A stretch of DNA of 64,000 nt from Diploscapter coronatus (Eukaryota > Nematoda > Chromadorea > Rhabditida > Rhabditidae): NCBI GenBank assembly GCA_964036155.1, contig OZ038422.1:64131201-64195200 (forward strand), given 5' to 3'. Both the position numbers and the translations under genes were made by a program. Positions 50,401 through 62,327 of the stretch are shown here, in pieces. Positions within the stretch are counted from its first letter, which is position 1, and each line of letters begins with the position of its first letter. Under the pieces are notes generated by a model that saw only the letters and a program-made list of their open reading frames with translations, did no database searches and was not told where the DNA came from.

Positions 50401-51156
50401 CTCGGAAACGAACCTCAAACCCAATGAACAAGGACCTCCACTTTCGCCTACCAGCCCTATACCCTAATGGTATTATAGACCGGAGAGAACGCGTCGATAT
50501 TCAAAAATTACTTTATTCATCTCGTTTCTCTTCTACGCGACTCACTATTTCGCTCCTTCAAATTCGATTTCTAATTGGTGCATGAATATCGACTTTCCCT
50601 CCAATCAACAATAAAACTATTCAATTTGAGGCCCTTGTTTATTGGGTTTGTGGACCCTTTTCCGGCTTAGCACAAATATTGGATTACGGTTTTTAAAAAG
50701 AAATTTTCCATGAAAACCTACAGTAAAATATTACTTTCTTCAAAAAAACCCACTACTATTTTTAACGAAAAGCTACAGGGAAACTTTTAACTTATTTAAA
50801 TTTTTCTATTTTCGAAAAAAATTACGATGGCGTGGCGATGACACAGTTCACAATTGCAGGAAGTGGATCAGAAATCGCTACCAGACGCAGTTTACTGGCT
50901 GAAACAAAAGATGCATTTAAAAAATAACCTAATTTTTGTCAAAATTTACCCGTGTAGTGGTAGACGAAATTATCGATGGGGACTATCAGAGACCCACTTC
51001 TCAGGTGGTTGGCTACCGTAATCCGGAAACAGGGTCTGGAAAATTTGAATAAATTTAAAACAAAATTTAAAAATCGAGAACTCCCAACCTAACACCCGAA
51101 CAGACCACCCCAAGCGTGGAATACGGCGAAAACAGATCCGACTCCGCTCGACGCAT
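44489..51156 (-). CDS. WDR36/UTP21 small-subunit processome protein
   Basis: Twenty-four exons on the minus strand, from ATG 51156 to TGA 44489; all phases agree. Length 928 residues (925 with the shorter acceptor at 47768), against roughly 900-950 in animals and yeast. Exons: 51156-51089, 51035-50950, 50898-50826, 50365-50248, 50075-49947, 49896-49818, 49638-49482, 49175-49025, 48767-48636, 48484-48390, 48244-48127, 48006-47950, 47777-47663, 47588-47476, 47314-47181, 47118-47033, 46747-46605, 46421-46314, 46262-46065, 45863-45744, 45536-45388, 45229-45100, 44844-44777 and 44648-44489. Two consecutive WD40 propellers are recognisable (for example DALGNLAVWDLEKRQL, DGVLRFWDIRTGKK, DERAIFIWANKSQF). 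The C-terminal Utp21 domain follows (VPFFLAASATMTGFEFDAPK...SIDYEIRSL...RRDFDIVQSLMASAVKIH). It assembles with U3 snoRNP subunits for 18S rRNA maturation in the nucleolus. An acceptor directly precedes the ATG (TTTCAG-ATG), suggesting trans-splicing. Confidence 0.96.
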
Positions 51157-54100
51157 CTGAAACCACACAAATTGGCATAAAATTTGGGAAAAAATTAAAA
51201 AGAAAAGCCGAGAAAAGTGGGTGAGAACAACGAAATGTGCGATTAAACAAATGGCGTACGCGCTAAACGCAGGCCTAGACTCTAAAATATTTTCTAAAGG
51301 TTGGACAATTTTCATTTCTTTTCAAAACCATAATTTTTCAAAAATTTGCTCTTCTTCAGACGTAATGAAAACTTCCTTCTGTGCAGTAAAAATGATCATT
51401 TTGTTTATTTTTGAATTGCGATAAATTTCCAAAAAATAAAAATTGTATCCGGTTTTATTCGCGAAACCCCTCTCTCCAACTCTATTGACACAGTTGAGAC
51501 CCCTTTTCCCGTGTTGATGAACTTCATTTTGAGTGTTCCTCTTACAATCTTTCTCCAATGCTTTAACATAGGCCCCGAAAACTGTCTAGGATATAGAAAT
51601 CCACGAAAAAGCCGCGGTTTTATTTTTGCTCTTGGTACATAATGCCTAATGAAAAGAGTTTTCACCAGCATCACTCGTTTTAATTTCCTATTTTCAATGA
51701 AAAAACGGAAAAAGGGATTCCAGATTTGAAACTTTCACTTTCTTTTTCTCTACGGAAAATAAGCATTGTTACCAAATGCTATTTTTCTTATTCCTTTCCC
51801 ATAATTTCTCTAACTTTAGTAACAAAGTGCTCTCACCTTCTCTTTTTCTTTGACACCAAATAAATTCTCGACTTTCTCTTTTGCCTTTTCTTCATTAATG
51901 GCCTCACACCTCTTTCTTTCCAAATAAATACACACACCCATTTCGGGGTCTTAATTATCGATTTCCCTCCACGGGACCCTACTCATTTTTGCCAACTTTC
52001 AAAACAATTTGACTTCAGTCGATTTTTGATTCCTATCCTTCAGCGTGTAGGCTGAGATTTGTAGTCGACACTGGCATTTATCGTATACCAAACGGTTATA
52101 CTCCTATCCTTAAGTACGTGAGTAGGATGTATGTTTTCGCCGAGAGTTAATGTTCATGTTTTCTCGCCATTTTTTCTCTAAATCTTTATCCCCCTGTTTT
52201 AAATATCATTTTGTAATCCTTATTTCGACCCAGATTTGCAACTTTTCCTAAAGATTTTCAATTGCAACCGCACCGCAGTCTTGAGACCACAACCGAAACC
52301 GAACCGCACCGCAATCGCGGTTGCGATTAGTTATTTGCAAGTCTGCTTCGGCCATCAAAATATTGTGAATTTCATTGTATTCGGCTACAATTTTTGATAA
52401 TATAATATTTTTTTCTTTCTCTCAAGACTCAATACTATTTTGATTAGGTTTGAGGAAATAGTATTGATTTCCCGAGGAAAAGATTGAGGAAAGCGAAATA
52501 GTATTCAAATATGAGAGAGAAAAAGATTTAGAGAATAAATAGTCTGTGAAAGTGAGAGGGCCGAAAGAGTTAGATCCTAAAAATCGTCAAGAAACATGCA
52601 AGTATGTGTGTAGGTAAAAGCTTTATATTTTTCTTTCTTTTTCCTCTCTCCTCGTTTTTCATACTATTTATTCCAAAGGCGCTATGCTTCTAAGCGAGCC
52701 ATTCTTACTGGATAATCGAAACAGCGTTAGAAGATGAGAGACGCAGAGAAGCGTAAGAAATATCGAAGTAAAGTTAGAGTGAAAAAGAAGTTAGAGAATG
52801 CTAAAATGTTAGAGAAAAGAGAAATAGCATGTGCCGGAGAAAAGGAGCGCATTCCTTTCAGCTCTCGAGGATTTTTCCTGGCCTGAGGCGCATATAGAAA
52901 ACCTCGCGCGCGCATATTTGTCTCTCCATCTTTTCGCCTCTCCAAATTCAATACTGTTTCTCTTTCTTTGCATCTTTTCCGAGGGCCACCAAAAAGGCAA
53001 TTTCACGGCAGCAAGCTTTTCCCTTTTCTCTCGTCGCGATTGTTTTTTTCGTAACCCCTTGCCCTCTTTTGACTTTCGTCGCTTTCTTTTCCACTTTTAG
53101 AAATTCAATACTATTTCTATTTCTCTATCTTTTTCCTCTCTCCAATTTTAGGTGTATTTTCTCTAAGGTTTGCCCAGTTTCAAGCCCTCTAAGTCACCAA
53201 ATCTCGGGTCAGAAGAGGGGCCTATCAGACCTAGGGAGCACTTTCGTTAGACGAAGACAAACTATGGGGGGTAGATCGCACGAGCGAATCCATAGTTATG
53301 ATACCAGGTCGCATTGGTGAACATTTTGGCCGGTGAAGAGTTAGAGATAGAAAATTTGCTAAGAAAATATATAGGGAGTAGGTCGCAGGAAGTTTCGGAC
53401 GATCATTCTCCCTAGGTCGGGGCCTAATAGATTTTTTTCTCATTTTACCGATTTTAGTTAAGATTATTTTTTTAATATAAATTTCAAAAATAGCACTTTT
53501 TATGATTCAAGAAATATTTTATATGCACTTATTTCTCTTTGACTGAACACCTATTTATGAGCATATAAAATAAGCTGATTAGAAAATTCGATTTGGAAAA
53601 TTGGAAAGCGTCGTTATTTGATATGATCGCATATGCGTCGAAAGTGAAAATTGCAAAACAACAGTCGCATTTTGAGTACGTCACAGTTATTTATAGGCTG
53701 TCTGCAGAATTTTAATTTTGTTCCTTTCTTTTCAATCTTCTGTTTCATACCTTTGATCGGTATTAATCTTATGGAAATCTAGAATTTTATTAATATGTTT
53801 CAGATTATTCGTTATCTTTTTCTACCTTAAGGTTTACTATTAGACCCACGATATTTAGGTTTATTAGGTGCTTTATAACTTAAATTAATTTGCTAACTAA
53901 AATTATCTCTGGAAAAAGTTGAGGATTTTCTAGAAAACTATCGAAATTCTCTTTGCCTAGACCATATATCATTATAAAAAAGCCCAGAATTTCATCATCA
54001 TTTAAGTCGCACATGCCTGTCCTGTCAAATTGTCCATGAACATCATCGATCATTTTTATGGGAACGTGGCCGGCAAAAATTGGGAAAAGCGACGCGCATT

Positions 54101-54836
54101 TTTCGAGAGAATAATGAAATATTCATGAGGCTTTTTCCCCGTGAAAGGAAATTTTTCCATTCTTTTACAAATTTTAAAAAGGTGTGAAATTTCAACAAAT
54201 TTCTTACAGTAGATTTAAAATTATGATTGGAGAAATCTGATATTTCGCTTCCTACTATGTAATTCATTCTTGAAATGCATTTCTAGAAACATAAATCTTG
54301 CAAATTCTAAGATCCTAGCGAAAACCCTGTACGCAATGGTTATAAAATGATCTCGATATCTTAAGAAACTTAAGAAATTCGTCTATTTTTAACTCGTCGT
54401 TTTACGCATTTTGTATTCCTTGCAAGGGATTCGATAAAATGCGATGACTTAATCATATTTTGCACTTAATTTCATTTGTAGTTTACTCTCGCAATCCTGC
54501 AGAACCGGGTTCAAAATTCATATTCGAGGAAATCCTCGAGTTTATTATGCTTTGAAAATTATCTCCATTCATAAATTCCTTTTCATTTTCAGATTTCCCT
54601 TTATCAATCACTATTCCATTCAAGAAGCTTATCCTATTTTCTTTAAGCTTATTATTTTGACGCACCTCTTATCTTTTCTGATTTTATTTTTTAATTCAAA
54701 ATTTTAGATGTTTTTCTTCTTTTTCTTTTTTTAATTTTTAAACCTTATCGATATTTTGCGTTAAATTATAAAGAAGATATTATATGCTAATCAAGTTTTT
54801 GTTTTTCCTTGATATTTAAAAAAATGAAAATTTCAG
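51157..54836. other. intergenic region between divergent wdr36 and acetyltransferase genes
   Basis: About 3.7 kb without a supported exon; open frames here lie in pyrimidine- or purine-rich repeats. It presumably contains the promoters of both flanking genes. A GC-rich patch with alternating GCACCGCA/GAACCGCA words lies at 52265-52325. Confidence 0.45.
52390..53170. repeat. dispersed pyrimidine-rich repeat family, block 3 (both orientations)
   Basis: Inverted cores (GAAATAGTATT near 52455 and 52495) and forward cores (CATACTATTTATTCC at 52663, ATACTGTTTCTCTTTC at 52955, ATACTATTTCTATTTC at 53108) belong to the same family as the 6-16 kb blocks. Confidence 0.55.
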
Positions 54837-54893
54837 ATTTGTCGGATTGTGGACTAACCGACCGCCAAAATATTCGCTTACATCGTCCGTTCT

Positions 54894-57800
54894 ATGGCCA
54901 CCCTCGTTTCGGGAGGAAGCGGGGGTGAGCAGGTAAAAGATTCATTTTTATCCTTAAAAATGTTTAAAATCGCTTTTTTTTCTAAATTTATTTAAAGGTG
55001 ATCTTCGTTCAATTTTCTGTTTAAATTTTAAGTAAAAAATGGTCTTCCTTACCCTAAATTTTTGGAAAACCTCATAATCGGAATTTCTTACTTAAAATTT
55101 GAAAAATCCCCGAAGAGTTCTCTAAATTTTATATGAAAAAGCCGATCTTCACGTCTTTTTCTAGAAAATCCTGCGAATTTCGCATTTTCCTTTTATAGAA
55201 GAAAAGGCGGGGAGAAAGATTTTCGGAAAATCATTAGGTGGTGTGCACGCTTTGGCCTTGAATAAAATAAAAACTCGCCTAGAGCATAAGGCTTGGGAAG
55301 TAGTGACTGAATTTGAGAGAAGAAAAGATAGAAAAGAGATAGTACTAAGTTTCTTAGAGAAAGAGAGAAAATTGAAAATAGTATTGAATTTCTGATAGAA
55401 GAAAAGAGAAGGAGAAGACTGAGTAAAGTAAGTGAAGAGGGCTGGCACACTTTTGAATATATCGTGTTGTTTTATAGCTCTGAATTTTCCTATTTTTTCC
55501 TGACAATGGTTATATGACGAAGGACGGAAGACATTTTGCAATGATGGAGGGCTTAACTAGAGGATACTCCATCACTTTTCTGAAATACCCTCCGTTCTCC
55601 GTCATATAGTAACTACACTTTCCCTCTATTCTCAACTTCTATTTCTTTTTCCTTCTACCTTTTCTCTATAATTTCCAGATACCATTTCTTTCCTTTCTAC
55701 TTAACCGTTTTTTATTCTCTATCTTTTCCCCTCTATATTTCTAATGCTATGCATTTCTTCTCTATTTAAATTTTATGTTACTCCGAGAAATTTCGCGCCC
55801 CTTTCTACACACCGGGGTCCCACCCAAAAGCCGCTCTTCATTACAAATTAATGCTTCTTTATTTGCAATACTCTCTCGCTTTTCTTCGCTTCTTTAATTT
55901 TCTCTAATATTCCCAAACTATCTAATTACATCAAAGTCTGAGTGCGAGAAGACAGAAAGATGCGCATGCACATTTTTTTCCCGAAATATAGGACGGTGGC
56001 CTAGCGAGTGGCTATTTTATGCGAAACTCATGCCTCACAGTCAGGGTTTGAGCCTGACCCCTCACCTCTCTGGGGTACGTTTCTCTACCACTACACACTA
56101 TGTGAGCATGGTTGTCTAGCTGGAAGTTAGGCTACTTGTCCAACTGAAAACCCAACTTTCATTTAAAACTATATCATCCGGTTTTAATTGCTATTCCTTA
56201 CCAATGACTACTAATAGGCTGAGAAAAAGCTTGATCTTTCGGATCCTTGCTGTGATTTGAGTCTTGAGCGAAATTATTCCGCTCATTGAGACTATGATAC
56301 GTCTTAAGTGACTCATAGCAATCAGGACTAGACGGAATTCCGTTTCCGTTTTAGGGTTATCAAAATTTTCATTTCCGCCCAGCCCTGATAGTAACCTCCA
56401 CGCTTTATCCAGGCTGTTTTTAAAGTCATTTTTTCATAACTCGCTTTTCCTAAATTCCAATGAAATCTCAAATCAATGTTAAAGGATAACTTTCCAAAGT
56501 CATCTCCCATATATTCAGGCTTCTTCCTCCTCCCAATCGAAAACTCCGCCAGCCAATGTGAGTGGGTCGTCTTCTGCTCGACCCTCGACCAGTCACCACA
56601 GTCTGAAGCGGCTCCAGGTACCGTCTTTAAAAACGATTTAATTACTGTTTTAAACTAATAGTTACTCTCGATTATCAATGAGATGAGCGTTGTCTAGCGG
56701 AGAGAATAGAGACGCTGGTGCAAATCGCAGAGTGAAAATAGTGTGAATGAAGGAGAGCGCGGCGAGGACGCAGGTAGACAAGAAGGAAAGGTCTTGCACC
56801 AACGTTAGAGCACAGAGAAAGAAGTAACGTTCATATCAAGAATAATGGAGAGTAGCTGAAACTTAAATCTGAGGTTAAGATTAGAGTCCCCAAGCTTCGT
56901 CCCTTTGCAGAAATCGCAAACAAAGGGGGAAACGTGGTAGTCCGGACTATTTCGGATTCTGGATAATTTTTCTTCGATTTTCTTTCACAAATGGGTAGAA
57001 TAGTGATAGAAAATAGCATTTGTAGTCAGGAACTTATTGAAATTCAGTCTGAAACATGGTGAAAATGATTTTTATTTTGTTTTGGATCCGCTCTATTAAA
57101 ACTCAAAATGATTAAAAAACCTCTTTTTCGATGAGGAATTCTATTTTCCTGATTTTGATTAGAAAAACGTGAAAAAGTGCCCGTACAAATATGTATAACG
57201 AATAATAATTCGTCCTCTTACTATAGTTTTTTTATGTTTCGAACTTCTCTAATTTTGGCGCGTCGTTTATGTGCAAACAATTGAATAAATCGCGTATTTC
57301 AAAATTGGCGGTGTGAGCGATTCTGGAGAATTTGACGGCGATTGCAACTAGTTGGAATTGGAATCGACAGAAATCAGCAACAGGTCGGTCCAGAGACAGA
57401 AACTATTGGGAGAAATCCTTATTTGGGCTTGTTTTCGAAAAGTTCGTCTTAGGTTACGTCCTGCCACGGTTTTCTAAGCAAAATCTGTTCATTTTGGAGG
57501 TTATTTTTTCAGTTTTTTTCTTGCGGAAATTTATTTCTTTATTTTGTTTTCTTCCCGAAAGCTAAGGTATGTCATGGGCTATCGATTGGCACCGTGTTTT
57601 CCACCTGGGGGTGATTTCTGCAGATTCACTTGGGGACCCTAGTTAAAATTAACTTACGCTATAGCTAGCACTAAATTCTGAAGTTCGATTTTAACTATGA
57701 GGCAAAACGTAATTGTGATTTTATAACTTTAACTTATTATTATTGCTGAAACTTAAATTTGAAGTCAAAATAATTTTCAGCTTAAAAATTTTGTACTCTT

Positions 57801-60800
57801 ATTTCAGAGCAACGGCATGTCCACGGCTGGAGAGCCACAGAAACCACCCGATGCAAAACAGGTAAACGAATTTATTTAAGTTAAATTTTTATCCTAATTT
57901 TTAAAATGAAGTTTTAATCCTAATTGAAAATAATCGACTAGAATGTTTGAAAGATTCTAAATTTTATTCTTGATGAATAGTTTCCTAAAAATGTTTTATT
58001 GGTTTAAGTTTTAGATCAAAAGTTCATTATTTTATTGAAATTTAAAGTTTTCCATTGAACTTGAACAGTAGTTTATCGGTTCCCAGTACCATTTTCAAAT
58101 TTAAAATGGAAAAAAAAACTGATGATGCAACAAGCTTTCTATCGTATTTCTCGGAAAATGCGTTTTTCCTATTTTTTCCAAGTTTCACAATGTTTTCTGG
58201 GTGTTCGCGCGATCTCAATTTTTGCGTGTGAATTTTGACGCGCTGAACTTCAAATTGTATTCAAATGCTAAATATTCCATCAGGTTTAACGTCCTACCCT
58301 TAACCATTACGTTAAATTATTTTTCTTAATTGTACGAAATGACGAAATGGTTTGTACTCTATGTTCTTTAACATATGAGAAAATTTTCTTCTGACGAAAA
58401 AGTTCCTGGGAAAGATATGATCCAAATTCTCAAGATTTTTCAGATTACGTTATTTCCCTTGAAATTAATAAACTTCCTAGGTTTCTGATGGCTTCAGAGC
58501 GCAAAATATTTTTATTCGAGAAAACGTTTCCTCTTCATTTAAGGGTACTCTTTTAATTTAATTATTTAACTACTATATTAATTAAATCATCCTCGTTTTC
58601 GCGAGTTTTCATAGCAATTTTATCGCTCAAAATAGAATACTATTGATCTCAATTTAAGTCCATCTTATCCACTTCTCTGAAAAAGTATAAGAAAAAACTT
58701 GTTTCTTAGTATGACTTACAGAGTCCAACAATTCTTAACCATGTTTAACATATCTTAAGGTTTAGGCTATTTATTTCTATGAAAAAGTTGAATTTTTTCT
58801 GTGAATGATATTTAAATCTTCGAATGTTCAGACATGATTAATCAGTTTGAGTTTAAATTATTCAGAAGTTCAAAAACGCCTCAATAGATGATCTTACGCT
58901 TCATTTAAGTCATATTCATTGCACAAATTTGCTATTTCTTGCTCCTTGCAGCGATAAAACGCTTAACATTTTGTCGACAATTTTCAAAACAATTTTGCAT
59001 ATGCCTCTCAAAATTCCCAATTTAAATCTGCAAAAATTGTCGACCTCTTAGAAATATAACCAAAATTGGACACTACATTTTAAATAAATCATGGAAAATC
59101 TTATATTTATCCTTAGGATATCTATTTTCATCTCAAATAAGAAAAGAAATGATAAATAATTGATTTACTCTATTAGCTGTGGCTGCAAATAAATAACACG
59201 TTACCGCAAAGTGCGATATACGATTAGCACAAATATTGGTTATTTTCAATTTTTTAAAATCTAATAGTCATTTTTCGCGTTTTTTTCTCGAATTTTTAAT
59301 TCTCCGTGAATTTCCGGCTAATTTTCCTCTTGGCTTAGTGTGAGACTTTAGTCGGTGTAATTTTGGCGTGTGCGAAAACCCCCTTTAAGTGAAAAAGTGT
59401 CAGAGCCGTCACGAAATCGGAAATGAGTAGGATTAACCAGGACTCGAAGGTTAACTTCGAGACCAAGCCCAAACAGATAGTTTCCGGGAAAATTGGAAAA
59501 CGGCAAAATCGATACATATTTTATTAAAAATGCAAAAAAAATTCCAAGAATTTTAGGTGCTCGATTTTTTGCGTGACCATTTCGTGCACGATGAGCCGAT
59601 TCTGTCTTCTCTCAACATCGAAAACATGTAACTATTTGAATTTTTGTAAAAAATCCGATTTCCTAGAATGTTTAATAGGAACTCCAATAATTTGACAAAT
59701 TTTTATCAAAGATGCCAAGCATCCTGTCACTACCAAATATCCCCTTCTTTCAGAAGCGAGTTGGACACTCTTCTCACCGACATTATCAAAGACTGTCTGT
59801 CATGCGCTTGCTCCAATGTGGTCAAGGATCAGGAAACTGAGGAGTTGATTGGAGTTTGCCTCGCTTCGAGAACTACGATATTTGATGAGCAGGTATAAAA
59901 ATTCTCGATTTTCAAAAATCTTATTGGGTTGAAACATAGTTTCCCAAACACCTTTCAATTTTTCTTCTACAAACTTGTAGACGTTTCTGGAGATTCTCAT
60001 AGTATGGGTATAAATGAGGACCGCAAGAGCTAGCTATTAGCGCATCTATGGTGGATTACTATCCCATTTGGGTTAATTTTGGTTAAGGTTATAAAGAATT
60101 TTTCAAAAATGGCAAGTGTTTTAGAAATAATGTTCCAGCCTAATAAATTTTCATTTTGTCTTCTAAAATTTTGGAAATCCAGCAAATTGTACTATATTTT
60201 ATGTCTTAAATCTTTTCTTAGCTTTTAAAAAATTAGAAATCTCACAAAACCATGCCATTTTTCCTCTAGATTTTTTTTTTTAATTTTCACGTATAAAATA
60301 ATAAGTAGGAAATGAATTACCTGATTTTATCGATTTTTCTAAAATTGAATTTTCCCAGATGGATCGTCTCTGTAAGTACACGTTCAACGACAAGCAACTT
60401 CAAATCGCCGTTGAATTTCTGAAGTACGTCTTCAACCGCGTCGACATCGCCTACCACATCGATCAGCACGGCGTTGGCAAACCGGTATTTTAAATTTTAT
60501 TTCTTATAAAATATTTTGAAATAGTAAAAAAGCTGAAATTTTATAAACTTTGTATCACTTTTGTTCATCATAAAACTTTCAAAAAATAGAAAAATTTGCT
60601 CTTTTAGATCTTCATCGCCCTAATCGCCGTTCGGAAGGACCGTCAAAAGCAAGGAATTGCTACGTCGATGCTTCAAAAATGGTTATTTTCGAAAAGAGAT
60701 TACAAATTTCAAACAAAATATCAAGGCTAAAAAACGATCTTTTCAGTTTGGCCACTGCGAAAACTGAAAGTTTTGACGGCGCCTTGATCCTGAGCAACAG

Positions 60801-61608
60801 CGTCCGGGCAAGTCGCCTCATGAAGAAACATTTCGGAGAGCTGGTTAGTCCAATGGTTAAATCCTTAAATTTTACAAATAGATCAAAGTTCAAAACTTGT
60901 CAAATTTATTTTTGCCGAAAATCACGCTCGCTCGTGTTTTGGTGAAAATGTTCGAAATTGCTTTCTCGGAAATTTAAACTGGCCTCCGAAACTCGATATG
61001 CTTTGAAAGGAAAACTTTTTCTTCATCAAGTGATGCAATATTTACTTTGAACCCGCACACATTGATTCATTTTAGTGCTAAGAAGAGTCGTTTTTTTAAA
61101 TATCAAATATCCATCTCCGACGAAAATAGACTAAAATCAAAATTTCCAGAAAAATTGTAAAAGTTAGAATTAAATGAATGAACGATGAATACGCACAGAT
61201 TGTCGTAAGTTTTCTGCCCATTATTGAAACTGCGTTAGCCCCGTGCGTCGTTATGCGAGACCTCTCGCGATTTTTGATAGAAATGATTTGTTGCTCCCCA
61301 AAATAGAACAAATGAATGGAGAGAAGTTTCAGTAATGAGCAAGTTTTACGACTAATCGCGACATTTGCCTCTTGTTTGCTGCAATTCCAATTTTACAACG
61401 TTTCTAGAAATTTTGATTTTAGCCTGCTTTTGTCGGAGGTGGATGATATATTGTACCGTATCGAATTCGTTTTGAAGGTCTATACTTTATCATATAATTT
61501 CAGATTGCCCGTATCAAGTATCGCGACTTCAAGGGCGAATTTAAAGACCCCCCAATTATCCCGGCAAAGCCCGACGAGGAGTTGAGAATTCTTCTCAAGA
61601 AACTTTGA
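54894..61608 (+). CDS. AANAT-like GNAT N-acetyltransferase (long isoform)
   Basis: Nine exons: 54894-54932, 56519-56617, 57808-57861, 59557-59627, 59754-59892, 60359-60484, 60608-60681, 60747-60843 and 61504-61608. They join in frame to 267 residues. The catalytic part begins VLDFLRDHFVHDEPILSSL, the pattern of insect and nematode arylalkylamine N-acetyltransferase-like proteins. The acetyl-CoA-binding motif A is VRKDRQKQGIATSMLQK (Q/R-x-x-G-x-A). The family acetylates amines such as dopamine, octopamine or serotonin; the real substrate cannot be told from sequence. The first three exons add a Ser/Pro-rich, probably disordered 64-residue leader (for example SSSSQSKTPPANVSGSSS). The ATG lies 57 bases after a TTTCAG acceptor at 54836. 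A compact isoform can start at 59423 instead. Introns 1, 3 and 8 are long, unlike most genes in this window. Confidence 0.85.
55310..55760. repeat. dispersed pyrimidine/purine repeat, block 4, in intron 1 of the acetyltransferase gene
   Basis: Inverted cores (GAGATAGTACTAAG at 55338, AATAGTATTGAATTTC at 55378) face forward pyrimidine cores at 55640-55755. This makes an inverted arrangement of the family seen elsewhere in the window. Confidence 0.5.
55991..56060 (+). repeat. tRNA-like sequence with A and B boxes (SINE head or pseudo-tRNA)
   Basis: TGGCCTAGCGAGTGG at 55997-56011 resembles a pol III A box. GGTTTGAGCC at 56045-56054 resembles a B box, set in a perfect 4-5 bp stem (GTCAG...CTGAC) like a T arm. 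Spacing is as in a tRNA. The acceptor stem does not pair and no clean anticodon arm is visible, so this is not called a functional tRNA. Confidence 0.5.
59423..59479 (+). CDS. alternative first exon of the AANAT-like gene (short isoform)
   Basis: Encodes MSRINQDSKVNFETKPKQI and ends in phase 0 before GTTTCC at 59480. It splices directly in frame to exon 4 (VLDFLRDHF). The joined sequence (NFETKPKQIVLDFLRDHF) is typical of how compact AANAT-like enzymes begin. The 150 bases upstream would then be an internal promoter inside intron 3. The donor is weak, so transcript support is needed. Confidence 0.5.
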
Positions 61609-62327
61609 TTTTTTCTGAGCCTCATATTTTTGCATTTTCTAGCAAAATTCCGTGCATTTATTTTAGTTTTCCTATTGAAAATTTGACTTGTAGCCAAGTT
61701 ATGACGAAAGTTTTTCGTAGTCATTCTTCAAAACTATTGAAATTGCCATGATTTCATCATACTTTAAACTGGTATATCGTCAAAAAGTTGTTGTTAATTT
61801 CGGCAATTTGAATAACTCGTTACCCATAGTTAAGGGTATAGGGCAAGGTAAGAAGAGATCCTTTCCCTATTATTTCGTACGTAACTAAGTAACGAATTAT
61901 CCAGACTGTCTTAATTCCCAGAGATATCACAAATTTGAGCTTTATCAAATCCATCATTCTTTATCATCCTTTGATCACACGGCTTGTAGAAATGAATTCA
62001 TTTTTCCCGACAATTTTCGGTTCCCCTGCATTTATATATAATTCTGGCGCTATACGCCGTCATTTCAAAAAGATGTCGTTTAAGAAATTCAAAATCGATT
62101 TTCAAACGACCCAAATTCAGGTACTTTAATAGAATTTAAATTCATGAGTTAACACTCCTTATTTTTCTGATTATTAATTTGGATAAAGTTTCTTGGTCAT
62201 TATTATTCGTCACTTTCAGTTACAAACATCAAATCGCATTTGTTTCCTATTTAAAATTCAATGAATAAATATTTCTCCTCAAAATTTTATTCATTTAAAA
62301 ATCTAAATTTCTAATTGTTTAAAAGAA
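61609..62327. other. convergent intergenic region
   Basis: Between the acetyltransferase stop (+) and the ABC transporter stop (-). AATAAA near 62263. No exon supported; a 64-codon open frame at 61935 has no context. Confidence 0.5.

Noticed and set aside
52265..52325. GC-rich patch with repeating GAACCGCACCGCA words, possible exon
   Set aside because: Frames are short and interrupted, with no splice sites; more likely a short degenerate repeat.
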